The notes under the pieces: model-generated | Database searches by the model: none | Told to the model about the DNA's origin: nothing | The model's input: only the letters and a program-made list of their open reading frames with translations | NCBI GenBank assembly: GCA_026645575.1 | Contig: JAPKMW010000056.1 | Span: 1-64,000 of the forward strand | Length of the DNA stretch: 64,000 nt | Reading direction: 5' to 3' | From: Caldilineaceae bacterium | Lineage (GTDB): Bacteria > Chloroflexota > Anaerolineae > Caldilineales > Caldilineaceae | Part shown: piece by piece, positions 52,256 to 60,915 of the stretch | Layout: every line of letters begins with the position of its first letter | How positions within the stretch are numbered: position 1 is the stretch's first letter | Program-made: the position numbers and the translations under genes

Positions 52256-52301
52256 ATTATACACGGGAAAAAGAGCATTTTGTCTGACAGATCCCTGTCT
52301 A
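52256..52301 (-). promoter_or_regulatory. Promoter/operator of peptide gene copy 1
   Basis: On the minus strand TATAAT (52261-52256) lies 19 bp after CAGACA (52286-52281). The box TAGACAG-N5-TGTCAGACA (52301-52281) contains the dyads GACAG/CTGTC and TGTC-A-GACA. The same box, spacing, CTCTTTTT spacer word and -10 occur at 52710-52755. Confidence 0.7.
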
Positions 52302-52397
52302 ACCGGCACATCCCTCCGCAAAATCTCTATGTGGATTGACGCAATCTACATTACCCGATCTTAACGAAAATGCAGCATAAATATCGTTTGAAAGCAG

Positions 52398-52445
52398 TTG
52401 AGGCAACCAGCGGCGGTGCAATTACACGCCGGTTGGTTGCCTCAA
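52398..52445. terminator. Hairpin after peptide gene copy 2
   Basis: TTGAGGCAACCA (52398-52409) pairs with TGGTTGCCTCAA (52434-52445), and CGGCG/CGCCG extends the stem. It lies just beyond the stop codon of the leftward gene at 52457. Confidence 0.65.
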
Positions 52446-52456
52446 TGGCGGCTGGC

Positions 52457-52657
52457 TTATGTATTCCAGCTCACTTGGGGTTGCGCCGGTGGCGCCGGCG
52501 GTGGTTTGATGACGCCCGGTTGACCTGGTTGCGGCGGGGCGGAATCCGCACTGGCAATGAAGGGTGTCAAGCTGGTAAAAGCCAGCGCAATTGCCAGCAA
52601 CAGCTTTGTACCCTGTACTTTGGTTGACCACTTCTGTTTTGTTGGTCGTTCCATCAT
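52457..52657 (-). CDS. Small secreted proline-rich peptide ending VSWNT, copy 2
   Basis: The 66-residue product starts at 52657, with AAAGAGAGAAGA upstream. Its basic start (MMERPTKQKWSTKVQGTK), hydrophobic core (LLLAIALAFTSLTPF) and cleavage motif IASA match copy 1. The mature part of about 28 residues is proline-rich (PPQPGQPGVIKPPPAPPA) and ends in QPQVSWNT. Little is conserved between the copies except layout, the P-x-P content and the VSWNT end, which suggests selection on the C-terminus. The two genes are separate transcription units with matching promoters. Confidence 0.8.
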   Translation of the reverse strand: MMERPTKQKWSTKVQGTKLLLAIALAFTSLTPFIASADSAPPQPGQPGVIKPPPAPPAQPQVSWNT

Positions 52658-52709
52658 TCTTCTCTCTTTCTGCCTATGATAAAATTAGGATTAGGATAGG
52701 CGCGTTCTC

Positions 52710-52755
52710 ATTATAGCAAAAAAAGAGTGTGGTTTGTCTGACAATAGGCTGTCTA
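52710..52755 (-). promoter_or_regulatory. Promoter/operator of peptide gene copy 2
   Basis: TATAAT (52715-52710) lies 19 bp after CAGACA (52740-52735), and the box TAGACAG-N5-TGTCAGACA (52755-52735) is identical to that of copy 1 except for the five central bases. The spacer holds ACTCTTTTTTT, as in copy 1. Confidence 0.7.
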
Positions 52756-52900
52756 TCGAAAGGATGGTTCCCCTCCGTTAGTTGTCGTATCTGTTTTACG
52801 CCCACATTGCCGCAACACAGTGGCGAAAAGGTGATTCCTGGCAGCTAGATCATCAATCTCAGTGTCATACTCAGTGTCGCAAAGACTTTACGCTTCCCTC

Positions 52901-53779
52901 TTATGCCGCCAATTGCCAGTTAAACAGGGCCGCTGCCACCCATGTCGGCGGTGGGGCGTTGTAGAGACCGGTCGCGTCGGTATAGGTCAGATCGAGAATT
53001 TCCCCCTGCATCGGCCCGCGAAGATAGCGGAACACTTGACCGGCGTCACGCGCATCGCTTTTGGCGCGGACACAATGCTGGTTGTAACCCCAGTAGTCGC
53101 CTTTGGCCAGGATGGCGATGCCCTCTTCCAACGTCTTGCGCGCCAGTTCTAGCCCGCCGGCCTCCGGCGCCAACGATTCTTCTGGCTTCCAGCCATAGCC
53201 CAGGCCATGATGAAACGCGTCGGCGGTGGAGACAATTACAGCGTCTTCACAGAGGCGCGCCAGTTCGTCAATACCGGGCAACTGTTCCGGCTTGCCACCG
53301 GCCAGATACGGGTAACGTTCGATGACCTCCGGCCCTTGGATGCCGCGCCGTTTGGTCTCCGCTGCCCAGAAGTGGCGCCAACTAATCAACACATGGTCAT
53401 GGCGCCATTCCTGCCGTTCGCCGTCGATGCCCGGCCCCTGAATGCCCCAATAAATTTCGTCCGACGGCGCGCCGCCATTTGCCACCCGGATGCGCGCCTG
53501 ATCCATCGCTTCGCCAAAGGCGTGTAACACGCTGATCACCACCACGCGGTCGGCGCCGCTGTCCAACGCCCCATTGACTGCTGCCGCAATCTGATGCCCA
53601 CAGTCTAACACGCCAGCATGAGGGAAAACCACCACACCGCCAGCGCGCAACGTAGGCGCCAAATCCCATTGGCGCGCTTCGTCCAGTTGGCGATAGGTGC
53701 CGGCTTCGCCCAGTTCGGCATGTTCGCGGGCATAGAGGGCGTGAATCTGTTGGCGTAGGCGGATGCGGTCGGTGGTCAT
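52901..53779 (-). CDS. MEMO/LigB-like superfamily protein, uncertain
   Basis: The protein is 292 residues. VVVFPHAGVLDCGHQIAAAV and GADRVVVISVLHAFGE resemble the P-H-A-G and H motifs of MEMO proteins and extradiol dioxygenase-like folds. IVSTADAFHHGLGYGW and YNQHCVRAKSDARDAGQVFR contribute further His/Cys residues. Similarity is at motif level only, so an enzymatic role is uncertain. The start has GGGG upstream. It lies between the peptide genes and hsp20, reading leftward, with no tight operon partner. Confidence 0.5.
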   Translation of the reverse strand: MTTDRIRLRQQIHALYAREHAELGEAGTYRQLDEARQWDLAPTLRAGGVVVFPHAGVLDCGHQIAAAVNGALDSGADRVVVISVLHAFGEAMDQARIRVANGGAPSDEIYWGIQGPGIDGERQEWRHDHVLISWRHFWAAETKRRGIQGPEVIERYPYLAGGKPEQLPGIDELARLCEDAVIVSTADAFHHGLGYGWKPEESLAPEAGGLELARKTLEEGIAILAKGDYWGYNQHCVRAKSDARDAGQVFRYLRGPMQGEILDLTYTDATGLYNAPPPTWVAAALFNWQLAA

Positions 53780-53869
53780 GATAGGCCCCTTGGGTAGAAA
53801 GATGATGGTACGGTTTTCTATTGCGTGACTTTAGGATAGCACAAAAGCAGTGACAGCAGAAAACAAAAA

Positions 53870-53914
53870 AGGCCACCCGTTGTCAGAATCCTTTGTTCTG
53901 ACAACGGGTGGCCT
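53870..53914 (-). terminator. Intrinsic terminator of the hsp20 gene
   Basis: AGGCCACCCGTTGTCAGAA (53870-53888) pairs perfectly with 53896-53914. In the leftward transcript the stem is followed by UUUUUUGUUUU, a classical Rho-independent signal. Confidence 0.9.
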
Positions 53915-53948
53915 TTACTTATCTAAGGGGCGTTGATAACACCGTCAC

Positions 53949-54407
53949 TTACTTGCTCTCAATCATCTTCTTGACTTCGATCCGCTTCGGCTTGACGGCT
54001 TCGGCCTTGGGCAGGGTCAGGGTCAGGACGCCATGCTCATTGACCGCCTCGATCTTGTCGGCGTCAACGCTATTGGGCAGGGCGATGCTGCGCATGAAGC
54101 TGCCAAAGCGGCGTTCACGCAGGTGGTAATTCTCTTCCTTGACCTCCTGCTCGTCCTTGGTTTCACCCTTGATGGTCAACACATTGTCGGTCAGGGTAAT
54201 CTCGACATCCTCGGGCTTGATCCCCGGCACCGACGCCTTGACGATATACTTGTCTTCTTGCTCGGCGACATCCAGGGCCAGGTTATAGCCATCGCCACGC
54301 CGCCAGAGGACTGGCATTTCACCAAGGGGTTCGTCAAAGAAGCGATCCATCATCCGGCTCAAATTTGCCATCTCACGGAAAGGTTCCCAGCGGGTTAAGG
54401 TTGTCAT
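53949..54407 (-). CDS. Hsp20/alpha-crystallin small heat-shock protein
   Basis: The protein is 152 residues from MTTLTRWEPFREMANLSRMM, with GGAGG 7 bases upstream. The alpha-crystallin domain spans about 45-140 (LALDVAEQEDKYIVKASVPG, IKPEDVEITLTDNVLTIKGE, YHLRERRFGSFMRSIALP), with the signature HGVLTLTLPKAEA near the end and a short tail EVKKMIESK. It prevents aggregation of unfolded proteins. The gene is monocistronic with its own terminator. No CIRCE element was found upstream. Confidence 0.95.
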   Translation of the reverse strand: MTTLTRWEPFREMANLSRMMDRFFDEPLGEMPVLWRRGDGYNLALDVAEQEDKYIVKASVPGIKPEDVEITLTDNVLTIKGETKDEQEVKEENYHLRERRFGSFMRSIALPNSVDADKIEAVNEHGVLTLTLPKAEAVKPKRIEVKKMIESK

Positions 54408-54739
54408 AGTTTTACCTCCACTACCAAAACGTCTTGTCAATCGCGAACGATTTGCGTTATACTCATGCCGCAATCGCCGGGGGTGTTTTGCGGTTCCGTT
54501 TACAATTCTTAGTATACTGCGCTTCCGTCAGCGGAGCATTGGCGCTTTGTCTGAATTTTATTCAAGCAATGTTAGAAAAATGTCTATCACTATAGGAAGC
54601 AGCATTTCGTAGGAACAATTGCATGGCGCATTTCCGTCTGCACTACCAGACAATGCTGTCTAGCTCACTTACCAAAGTGATTACCCGGCTATACTCAATC
54701 CTATCAAATTAACACTGCCTAACCCTGGAGGGGAATGCT
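54408..54739. other. Intergenic region between divergent hsp20 and PA14 genes
   Basis: These 332 bp contain no gene I can support. They must hold promoters in both directions. A TATACT box at 54691-54696 and GGAGGGG just before the ATG at 54740 serve the rightward lipoprotein gene. No CIRCE, HrcA or long repeat is seen. Confidence 0.5.
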
Positions 54740-57343
54740 ATGCACAGAAAAGTCTACCGGTTGCGCTCCTGGTTCATTGCACTGATCGCTGTACTTCTTT
54801 TGGCCACAGCCTGTAACCGTGGCGCCGGCAACCCAACCCAACCACCCGCGAATAGCGACCAGGCCGCGGCGACAACGGTTGACGCCGCCCCCTTGACCGT
54901 CCCAGAAAGCACCGCCGAAGCTGCCTTGCAAGCGGCGGTAGAGCAACTGCAATCAACAACGGCGGAAGAACCGGTCAGTGCCTCCGGCGGCGCTGAGGGG
55001 CGTTCCGGCGTTGGGCCGACGGCCACGGCGCCGGTGTTGAGTGAAGGCCCCTCCGCCACCATCAGCCCCAATACCGGTAGCGCTAACACCCAGGTCACGG
55101 TGACGGGTAGCGGCTTTCCGGCTAATACACGGGTTGATCTCTATCTCGCTGGGCTGGTGCGCGCCAGCGCCGCCAGAGAAGCGCCGCGCAGCTATGCGAA
55201 CGCCACCACCGACCGCGATGGTAATTACCGCATGACCTTTGTCATGCCGGCCACCTGGCCCAGCGGCGAGCCGTTGTTGACTGGGCGGTTGGCTGTTCTG
55301 GTTGCCACCCAGAATTTTGCCACGCGCGCCACAGTTTCCTTTGACTACCTTGCGCCGACGGTGCAGACACCCACGGCAACCGCCGCGCCGCCCCAACCAA
55401 CGCCCACCTTTACGGCGGCGCCACCGCCCATTCCAACGCCGACCGCCACCCCGGTCCCGCCACCGGCGCAAAATCCCTTTGTTGAAGCGACGCCAACCGA
55501 GGGCAGCGCCAATACACGGGTCACCTTGCGTGGCGGTGGCTTCCCGGCCAATACAACCGTTAACATTCATTTAGGCACCTTTGACGCCCAGGTTGGCGGC
55601 AGCGGAGCGCCGGCGCGTTATGGCGCCGCGACGACCGACGCCAATGGGAATTTCACCCTTGCTATCACCTTGCCCGCCGTCTGGCCCGATGGCACGGCGG
55701 TGGAAAGCGGGCTGCTGCTCATCTTTGTCGAAGCGAACAACTTTGCCGAGCAAGCCAGCGCGGTCTTCAACTATGCTACACCGACGCCAACCCCTAGCAA
55801 CAGTCCCTATGCACGGGTGCAACCAGCGGCCGGCAGCGCCGGCACCCAGGTGACGGTGGCAGGCGGCGGCTTCCCAGCCAACACCCAACTGAATCTCTAC
55901 CTCTCTGGTCTGGTCACCGGACGTTCCGGCGCCGCGGCTGCGCCCAACAGTTATGCCACCGCCACCACCGATGGCGCCGGCAACTATCGTATGACCTTGA
56001 CCATGCCGGCGACTTGGCCGAATGGCCGCCCCATCGAGAATGGCCGGTTGGCGCTCTTGGTGGCGACAGCCGATTTCAGCGTGCGCGCCAGCGCCAGCTT
56101 TGACTATGTCGAGCCGACGCCCACCCCACAACCGGAGGGGGGCAGCACCTCCGGCTGGCGCGGCAGCTACTATGCCAACCCCAACCTGCGCGACGAGCCG
56201 GTGTTGGTGCGCGAGGATGGGGCGATCCGGTTTAACTGGGGCAGCGGCAGTCCCGATCCCCTGTTGCCCAATGATGAATTTAGCATCAGTTGGACCCGTG
56301 ATGTGCAGTTTGAGAGCGGCACGTACCGTTTCACCGTCGAAGTCGATGATGGTGCGCGCCTCTTTGTCGATGATCGGTTGATCCTGGAAAGTTGGCAGGT
56401 CGGTTCCCAACGCAGCCTCAGCATTGATTATCCAATGACGGCGGGGCAGCATACCGTGCGACTGGACTACTTTGAGAGCCGAGGCGAGGCGCTAGTCAAT
56501 CTGCGCTGGAGCCAGCAAGATTTCGGCTGGCGCGGCAGTTACTATAACAATACCGATCTGAGCGGTGCGCCGGTGCTGGAACGCTATGACGCAGCCATTA
56601 ACTTTACTTGGGGCAATGGCAGTCCTGACCCACGGGTCAACAGCGACAACTTCTCCGCCCGCTGGAGCCGACGCTTCGCATTGGATGGCGGCACCTACCG
56701 CTTAACCGCCAGCGCCGATGATGGCATCCGCATTTGGATTGACGAGGAATTGGTGTTGGATCAATGGCAAAACAACGCCGGCATCCAGAATTTCACCACC
56801 GATCTCCACTTGGGTGGCGGCAGCTACGAGGTGCGGGTCGAGTATTACGAGGCGACGGGTGATGCGCGCGTCCAGGTGCAGTTAGACGCCGTGACCGCTG
56901 CGCCGGCGCCCACGGCCACTCCCAACCCAAGCACCGGCAACATCCTCTTTGATGATGATCCGCGCAACAACCGACGCGGGGCCAATGCCTACTTCTGTAG
57001 TGGCTTTGAGTCGGAGTGTAACTTTGCCGGTTGTCCGCAGAATTACCGGTTGGTCTGGGGGCCGTACTGTCGCGAAAGCGATTACCCCTATATCAAGCCG
57101 GGGTTGTATCGCGTCACCTTCCAGGGTACGGGGGATGTGCGCGCCGGCGCCACCGACTATGGCGCGACAAACCAACTCTTTGGCTTCACCCAGCAAACAT
57201 TGGAATTGCCGGGCAGCTTCACCTTCTGCTGGCCGGGGCGCCAAAGCGGTGGCTACGGCTTTGAGACCATTGCCCAAAGCACGGGGGGCTATGCGTCGAT
57301 TGACCGGGTTACGATTGAGTATGTGAGCGAGGTGTGTCGGTAG
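54740..57343 (+). CDS. Secreted PA14-domain lipoprotein with three repeated beta modules
   Basis: The protein is 867 residues. A signal peptide ends in the lipobox LLATACNRG (Cys near 28). Three related modules follow (about 110-210, 255-350, 355-460), each beginning with GSANTQVTVTGSGFPANT-like text and containing YATATTDGAGNYRMTLTMPA-like text. They are linked by Pro/Thr-rich spacers. Two PA14-like domains follow (GWRGSYYANPNLRDEPVL, GWRGSYYNNTDLSGAPVL), each with a W-x-R and D-D-G-x-R-L/I-x-V/I-D core. A Cys-containing C-terminal domain ends the protein. PA14 domains bind carbohydrate; adhesion or glycan capture at the cell surface is likely. Confidence 0.88.
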   Translation: MHRKVYRLRSWFIALIAVLLLATACNRGAGNPTQPPANSDQAAATTVDAAPLTVPESTAEAALQAAVEQLQSTTAEEPVSASGGAEGRSGVGPTATAPVLSEGPSATISPNTGSANTQVTVTGSGFPANTRVDLYLAGLVRASAAREAPRSYANATTDRDGNYRMTFVMPATWPSGEPLLTGRLAVLVATQNFATRATVSFDYLAPTVQTPTATAAPPQPTPTFTAAPPPIPTPTATPVPPPAQNPFVEATPTEGSANTRVTLRGGGFPANTTVNIHLGTFDAQVGGSGAPARYGAATTDANGNFTLAITLPAVWPDGTAVESGLLLIFVEANNFAEQASAVFNYATPTPTPSNSPYARVQPAAGSAGTQVTVAGGGFPANTQLNLYLSGLVTGRSGAAAAPNSYATATTDGAGNYRMTLTMPATWPNGRPIENGRLALLVATADFSVRASASFDYVEPTPTPQPEGGSTSGWRGSYYANPNLRDEPVLVREDGAIRFNWGSGSPDPLLPNDEFSISWTRDVQFESGTYRFTVEVDDGARLFVDDRLILESWQVGSQRSLSIDYPMTAGQHTVRLDYFESRGEALVNLRWSQQDFGWRGSYYNNTDLSGAPVLERYDAAINFTWGNGSPDPRVNSDNFSARWSRRFALDGGTYRLTASADDGIRIWIDEELVLDQWQNNAGIQNFTTDLHLGGGSYEVRVEYYEATGDARVQVQLDAVTAAPAPTATPNPSTGNILFDDDPRNNRRGANAYFCSGFESECNFAGCPQNYRLVWGPYCRESDYPYIKPGLYRVTFQGTGDVRAGATDYGATNQLFGFTQQTLELPGSFTFCWPGRQSGGYGFETIAQSTGGYASIDRVTIEYVSEVCR

Positions 57344-57376
57344 GGGACTACATCCGCTTTCATAAGCAACGGTTGT

Positions 57377-59905
57377 TCAATTGTCCAACGGTAATGGACG
57401 CAGATAGACTGCGCGCCAACTGCCCTTGAGTTGCTCCCACTGTTGAACAGCCGTTGCGTGTTGCGCCTTTAATTCTGCCAACGTCGCGTCTAGATGGCGA
57501 CAGCGCAATTCAATGCTGTATTGGCTGGGCAGGCGACCGGCACGCTGGACCCGACTACCGAGATCTTGCAAAGCATTTGTTGCCGCATGAAGCTCGGCCA
57601 GTGCGGGGGAAGCCCCTTCTGTCAACAGCCCTTCTTGCCCATCGACCTTGCCATCTTGCAAGCGTAGCAGTTGCCAACGCCAACGGGTAGGGCTGCTGCT
57701 TGCGGTCTCATCGGTCAATTTATTGACCGGGGACGCGACGCTCTCCCCCCACACATTGAGGGCAAACTCGGCATCGGTGGTGAGCGCTTGCTGGAAAAAT
57801 TTGTGGACATCCTTAAAGTCACGGCTAAAGCGCGCCGGTGGTAGATCCTGACGGGTCTGGCGGCCATAGCTCTTGCTGCTCAGTCGTTCGTCGAGAATCG
57901 CCACTACGCCCCGATCACTGGCGCGGCGAATGAGCCGACCAAAGCCCTGTTTGAGCGCCAGGTTCATTAACGGCACCATATAGTCGCCAAAGCTGCTGCG
58001 TCCGCTGTTATCGATCATCGTCATGCGGGCGCTGTGAAGCGGATCGCCGGGGGTGGGGAAAGGCATCTTGTCCATAATGACCAGGCTCAACTCTTCGCCG
58101 GGAATATCAACCCCTTCCCAGAAGGAGCGCGTTGCCAGCAGGACGCTGTGGCGCGTACTTTTGAACCAGGTGAGCAAGGCATCGCGGGGGGCATCGCCTT
58201 GAGCGCGCACGGGCCAGACAATGGGACTATTCGCCCGTTTCAAGCGCTCATTCACCTGTTGCAACCCGCTCCAACTGGTAAAGAGACAGAGCGCTCGCCC
58301 GCGACTGACCTCCAACAATCGTTCAATCTCAGCGGACGCCGCAGCATAATAACCATCAGCGTTGCGATAGTCATAAGCCGGCAAGGGTGGTTGATAGAGC
58401 AACGCCTGCTGCGGATAATCAAAAACCGCCGGCAGCACTTTTTCTTCACCGGTTTCGACCAATCCGCACCGCTGCTTGAAATGCTGGAAATGACCGTTGG
58501 TTGCCAGGGTGGCGCTGGTGCAGATCACTGTGCGCGCTGGCGTCTCTTCCTCCTCTTCGGGGTGAAAGAGATGTTGCGCCAGCAAGGTAGCGGGGTTGAT
58601 CGGCGCCGCGTGAATTTCCAACGTAGTGTGGCGGCGGTCAAAGACGCGCACGGCATAGCGCACCATGTCGGCGTCACGATTGCTGGTGGCGACGGTCATT
58701 AACTTGGTGGCAGCGCTATTCACGGCTTCCAAGGTCAACTCATACGCCTTGCGCATCTCGCCCACTTCTTCGGCTTCTTTGCCCTTCGCTTTTCCCTTTT
58801 CCGGCCCTTTCTCCTTTTGCACAAGCTGGAACAACTCTTCATCGCTCTTGCTAGCATAAGGGTTGCGCTGCTTGAGCCGTTGGCCCAGATCGCTCAGGCG
58901 GCGGCCCAGTTTTTTCATCTCCTCCAATTCGCTTTCAACCCGATAGGCGTTGTCGCGGCTCAGGTGGGCCACTTCTTGAAAGGCCAGGGTATTCTGAAAG
59001 CGGATCTCATCTAGTTCCGCCTCGTCCACCTGCTCGCGCAGAACAGCGCGGGTGAGCAACTGCTCGACGGTGTAATCGGTGACGGTGGTTTCAAAGACAG
59101 CGGTGGCGGTCTGTTCCAAGCCATGCGCTTCGTCAATGACATAGATGGCGGCAGGGGGCAAGATGCGTTCGCCGGCCCAGCCTAACTCTAGTGCATTTAA
59201 GAGTAGATGATGGTTGGTGATCAAAATTTGCGCCTCAGCCGCGGCGTCACGCATGTGGTTGATCCAGCAATTGTCTTCATGGAAGCGGCACTCCTGATGT
59301 AGACAATCATCGGGATAACTAACCACGCGTGGGCGCAGGTCGCTGTCGAGAACAAAAGGCAAATCGTCCACATCGCCGGTCACCGTCTTTTCCAGCCAGG
59401 TGCGCAAGTAGGCGACTTGTTGATGCTCGCGATCATAGAGGGCGAATTGCTGCTGCACCGTCAATTCTTTTTCCCACTTCAGGTTACAGACAAAGTTGCT
59501 GCGCCCCTTGACAACCACAGCGTGAATCGGACGATTGAGAACTTTGCGCAAAAAGGGAATATCTTTGTGGTAAAGCTGGCTCTGGAGCGATTTGTTGGCC
59601 GTGGCAACAACCACGGTTTTCCCACTCAACAGCGCTGGGACGAGGTAGGCAATTGACTTGCCGGTGCCGGTGGGCGCTTCGATCAGGGCATGTTTTTGCT
59701 CTAAAATTGCCTTTTTGATTGCTTCAGCCATTGCCAGTTGGCTGGGGCGCAGTTCATACCCAGGAAGTTGTTGGGCCATAGGGCCGCTAAGGCCAAAAAA
59801 TTTGGACAAGTCGTAAGCAAGCAGTTCCTTCATTTCATCTTTTGTTGTCGAAGGTTGATCTGCCGGCGGTTGGGCTGCGCTTTCTGCTTCTGCGATCCGA
59901 TCCAT
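57377..59905 (-). CDS. DinG/XPD-like ATP-dependent DNA helicase
   Basis: The protein is 842 residues from MDRIAEAESAAQPP; GAGGAG supports this start, while the frame runs open to 60028. Motifs of the XPD/Rad3 family: Walker A EAPTGTGKSIAYLVPA, TANKSLQSQL, DEAH in IYVIDEAHGLEQT, TSATLATNGHF, ATRSFWEGVDIPGEELSLVI, and GFGRLIRRASDRGVVAILDE. Four cysteines in FVCNLKWEK and DDCLHQECRFHEDNC are placed like the 4Fe-4S cluster ligands. The N-terminal exonuclease domain found in some DinG proteins is absent. It probably resolves R-loops, G-quadruplexes or replication blocks. Confidence 0.92.
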   Translation of the reverse strand: MDRIAEAESAAQPPADQPSTTKDEMKELLAYDLSKFFGLSGPMAQQLPGYELRPSQLAMAEAIKKAILEQKHALIEAPTGTGKSIAYLVPALLSGKTVVVATANKSLQSQLYHKDIPFLRKVLNRPIHAVVVKGRSNFVCNLKWEKELTVQQQFALYDREHQQVAYLRTWLEKTVTGDVDDLPFVLDSDLRPRVVSYPDDCLHQECRFHEDNCWINHMRDAAAEAQILITNHHLLLNALELGWAGERILPPAAIYVIDEAHGLEQTATAVFETTVTDYTVEQLLTRAVLREQVDEAELDEIRFQNTLAFQEVAHLSRDNAYRVESELEEMKKLGRRLSDLGQRLKQRNPYASKSDEELFQLVQKEKGPEKGKAKGKEAEEVGEMRKAYELTLEAVNSAATKLMTVATSNRDADMVRYAVRVFDRRHTTLEIHAAPINPATLLAQHLFHPEEEEETPARTVICTSATLATNGHFQHFKQRCGLVETGEEKVLPAVFDYPQQALLYQPPLPAYDYRNADGYYAAASAEIERLLEVSRGRALCLFTSWSGLQQVNERLKRANSPIVWPVRAQGDAPRDALLTWFKSTRHSVLLATRSFWEGVDIPGEELSLVIMDKMPFPTPGDPLHSARMTMIDNSGRSSFGDYMVPLMNLALKQGFGRLIRRASDRGVVAILDERLSSKSYGRQTRQDLPPARFSRDFKDVHKFFQQALTTDAEFALNVWGESVASPVNKLTDETASSSPTRWRWQLLRLQDGKVDGQEGLLTEGASPALAELHAATNALQDLGSRVQRAGRLPSQYSIELRCRHLDATLAELKAQHATAVQQWEQLKGSWRAVYLRPLPLDN

Positions 59906-60200
59906 AACAACTCCTCTAGCCTGATGCGCTTGGGTTAGGGCCAATTGTGAGCCAACGCAGTTTAGCACAAATGTGCAGTCCGGGCAAAGATCTGTCGGCG
60001 TAACTGGTGGCTCTTCAACCAACGCCAACCCCTGGCGCTACAAAATGTAAATAATATGCAAGGTGAAGAATGCTCATTTTAGAGTAGACTGTAATATGGT
60101 GACTATGACAAACACCATAATCAAAAGCCAACATTTGCTTTATTTTGGATAACTACGCGCAGGAGCGGCTTGGTCGTTCCTTAGTTTAAGGAGTATAGGT

Positions 60201-60863
60201 ATGCCGACCGGGTTTGTCGGGTTCAATGTTGCCTTATCCCAACTGCCATTTTTGTCGTCTGCTGACCAACCGGTTGCTGATAACCCTAATATACCCCCTG
60301 CCGATACATGGTTGAATGATCAGCAACCACTGCCTCCGGTTGATCATGCTTTTCGTTACTGGGTGAAACGACTATTGGACTGGCTGATTATCCTATTGGC
60401 GTTGGGTTTTCTTTTTCCACTCATCTTGCTTATTGGCATCGCCATCAAATTTGATTCGCCCGGCCCGATCATCGTTGCGCAGGAACGAATTGGCCTACGC
60501 CGACGGCGCCGCCAGGGCAAAGTGACTTGGGAACAGGCGCCTTTTTCACTCTATCAATTTCGTATCACCACTGCGGATCACTCTCTGACGCCAGTCGGGC
60601 GCGTCCTCCAGCGAACTTGTTTGGATCAATTACCACAACTATGGAATATCATCAAAGGTGAACTGACCTTGGTTGGCCCACGACCACTGTTCCCGCCTAT
60701 GCTGCTGTATGCGCCGAAAGTTGAACCGCGGCTAGAGACAATCCCCGGCATGGTTGATCCAGCTTATATCCGCTATAAAAGATCGTTGGAAAACACAGTT
60801 GTTGTTCTTCCGAGATTGTGGTTCAATCTGATGGTGAAAAGCCGGCAACTGTGGGGCCGGTAG
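60201..60863 (+). CDS. Short bacterial sugar transferase (initiating phosphoglycosyltransferase-like)
   Basis: The protein is 220 residues. After about 50 variable residues comes the membrane hairpin FRYWVKRLLDWLIILLALGF, then FDSPGPIIVAQERIGL and LYQFRITTAD. The catalytic region is TCLDQLPQLWNIIKGELTLV and GPRPLF. This is the monotopic phosphoglycosyltransferase core (PglC/WbaP type) that loads the first sugar on undecaprenyl phosphate. The usual Asp-Glu dyad of the L-D-E-L-P motif is Asp142-Gln143 here. No other glycosyltransferase lies nearby. GGAG precedes the ATG. The TPR gene follows in the same direction. Confidence 0.85.
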   Translation: MPTGFVGFNVALSQLPFLSSADQPVADNPNIPPADTWLNDQQPLPPVDHAFRYWVKRLLDWLIILLALGFLFPLILLIGIAIKFDSPGPIIVAQERIGLRRRRRQGKVTWEQAPFSLYQFRITTADHSLTPVGRVLQRTCLDQLPQLWNIIKGELTLVGPRPLFPPMLLYAPKVEPRLETIPGMVDPAYIRYKRSLENTVVVLPRLWFNLMVKSRQLWGR

Positions 60864-60915
60864 AAGGCGTCGCGTTCTTGAGGACGCCGTCGATGGTTTG
60901 CAAAAGGATAGTCAA

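Noticed and set aside
54408..54739. CIRCE element upstream of hsp20
   Set aside because: No TTAGCACTC-N9-GAGTGCTAA dyad was found in the gap.
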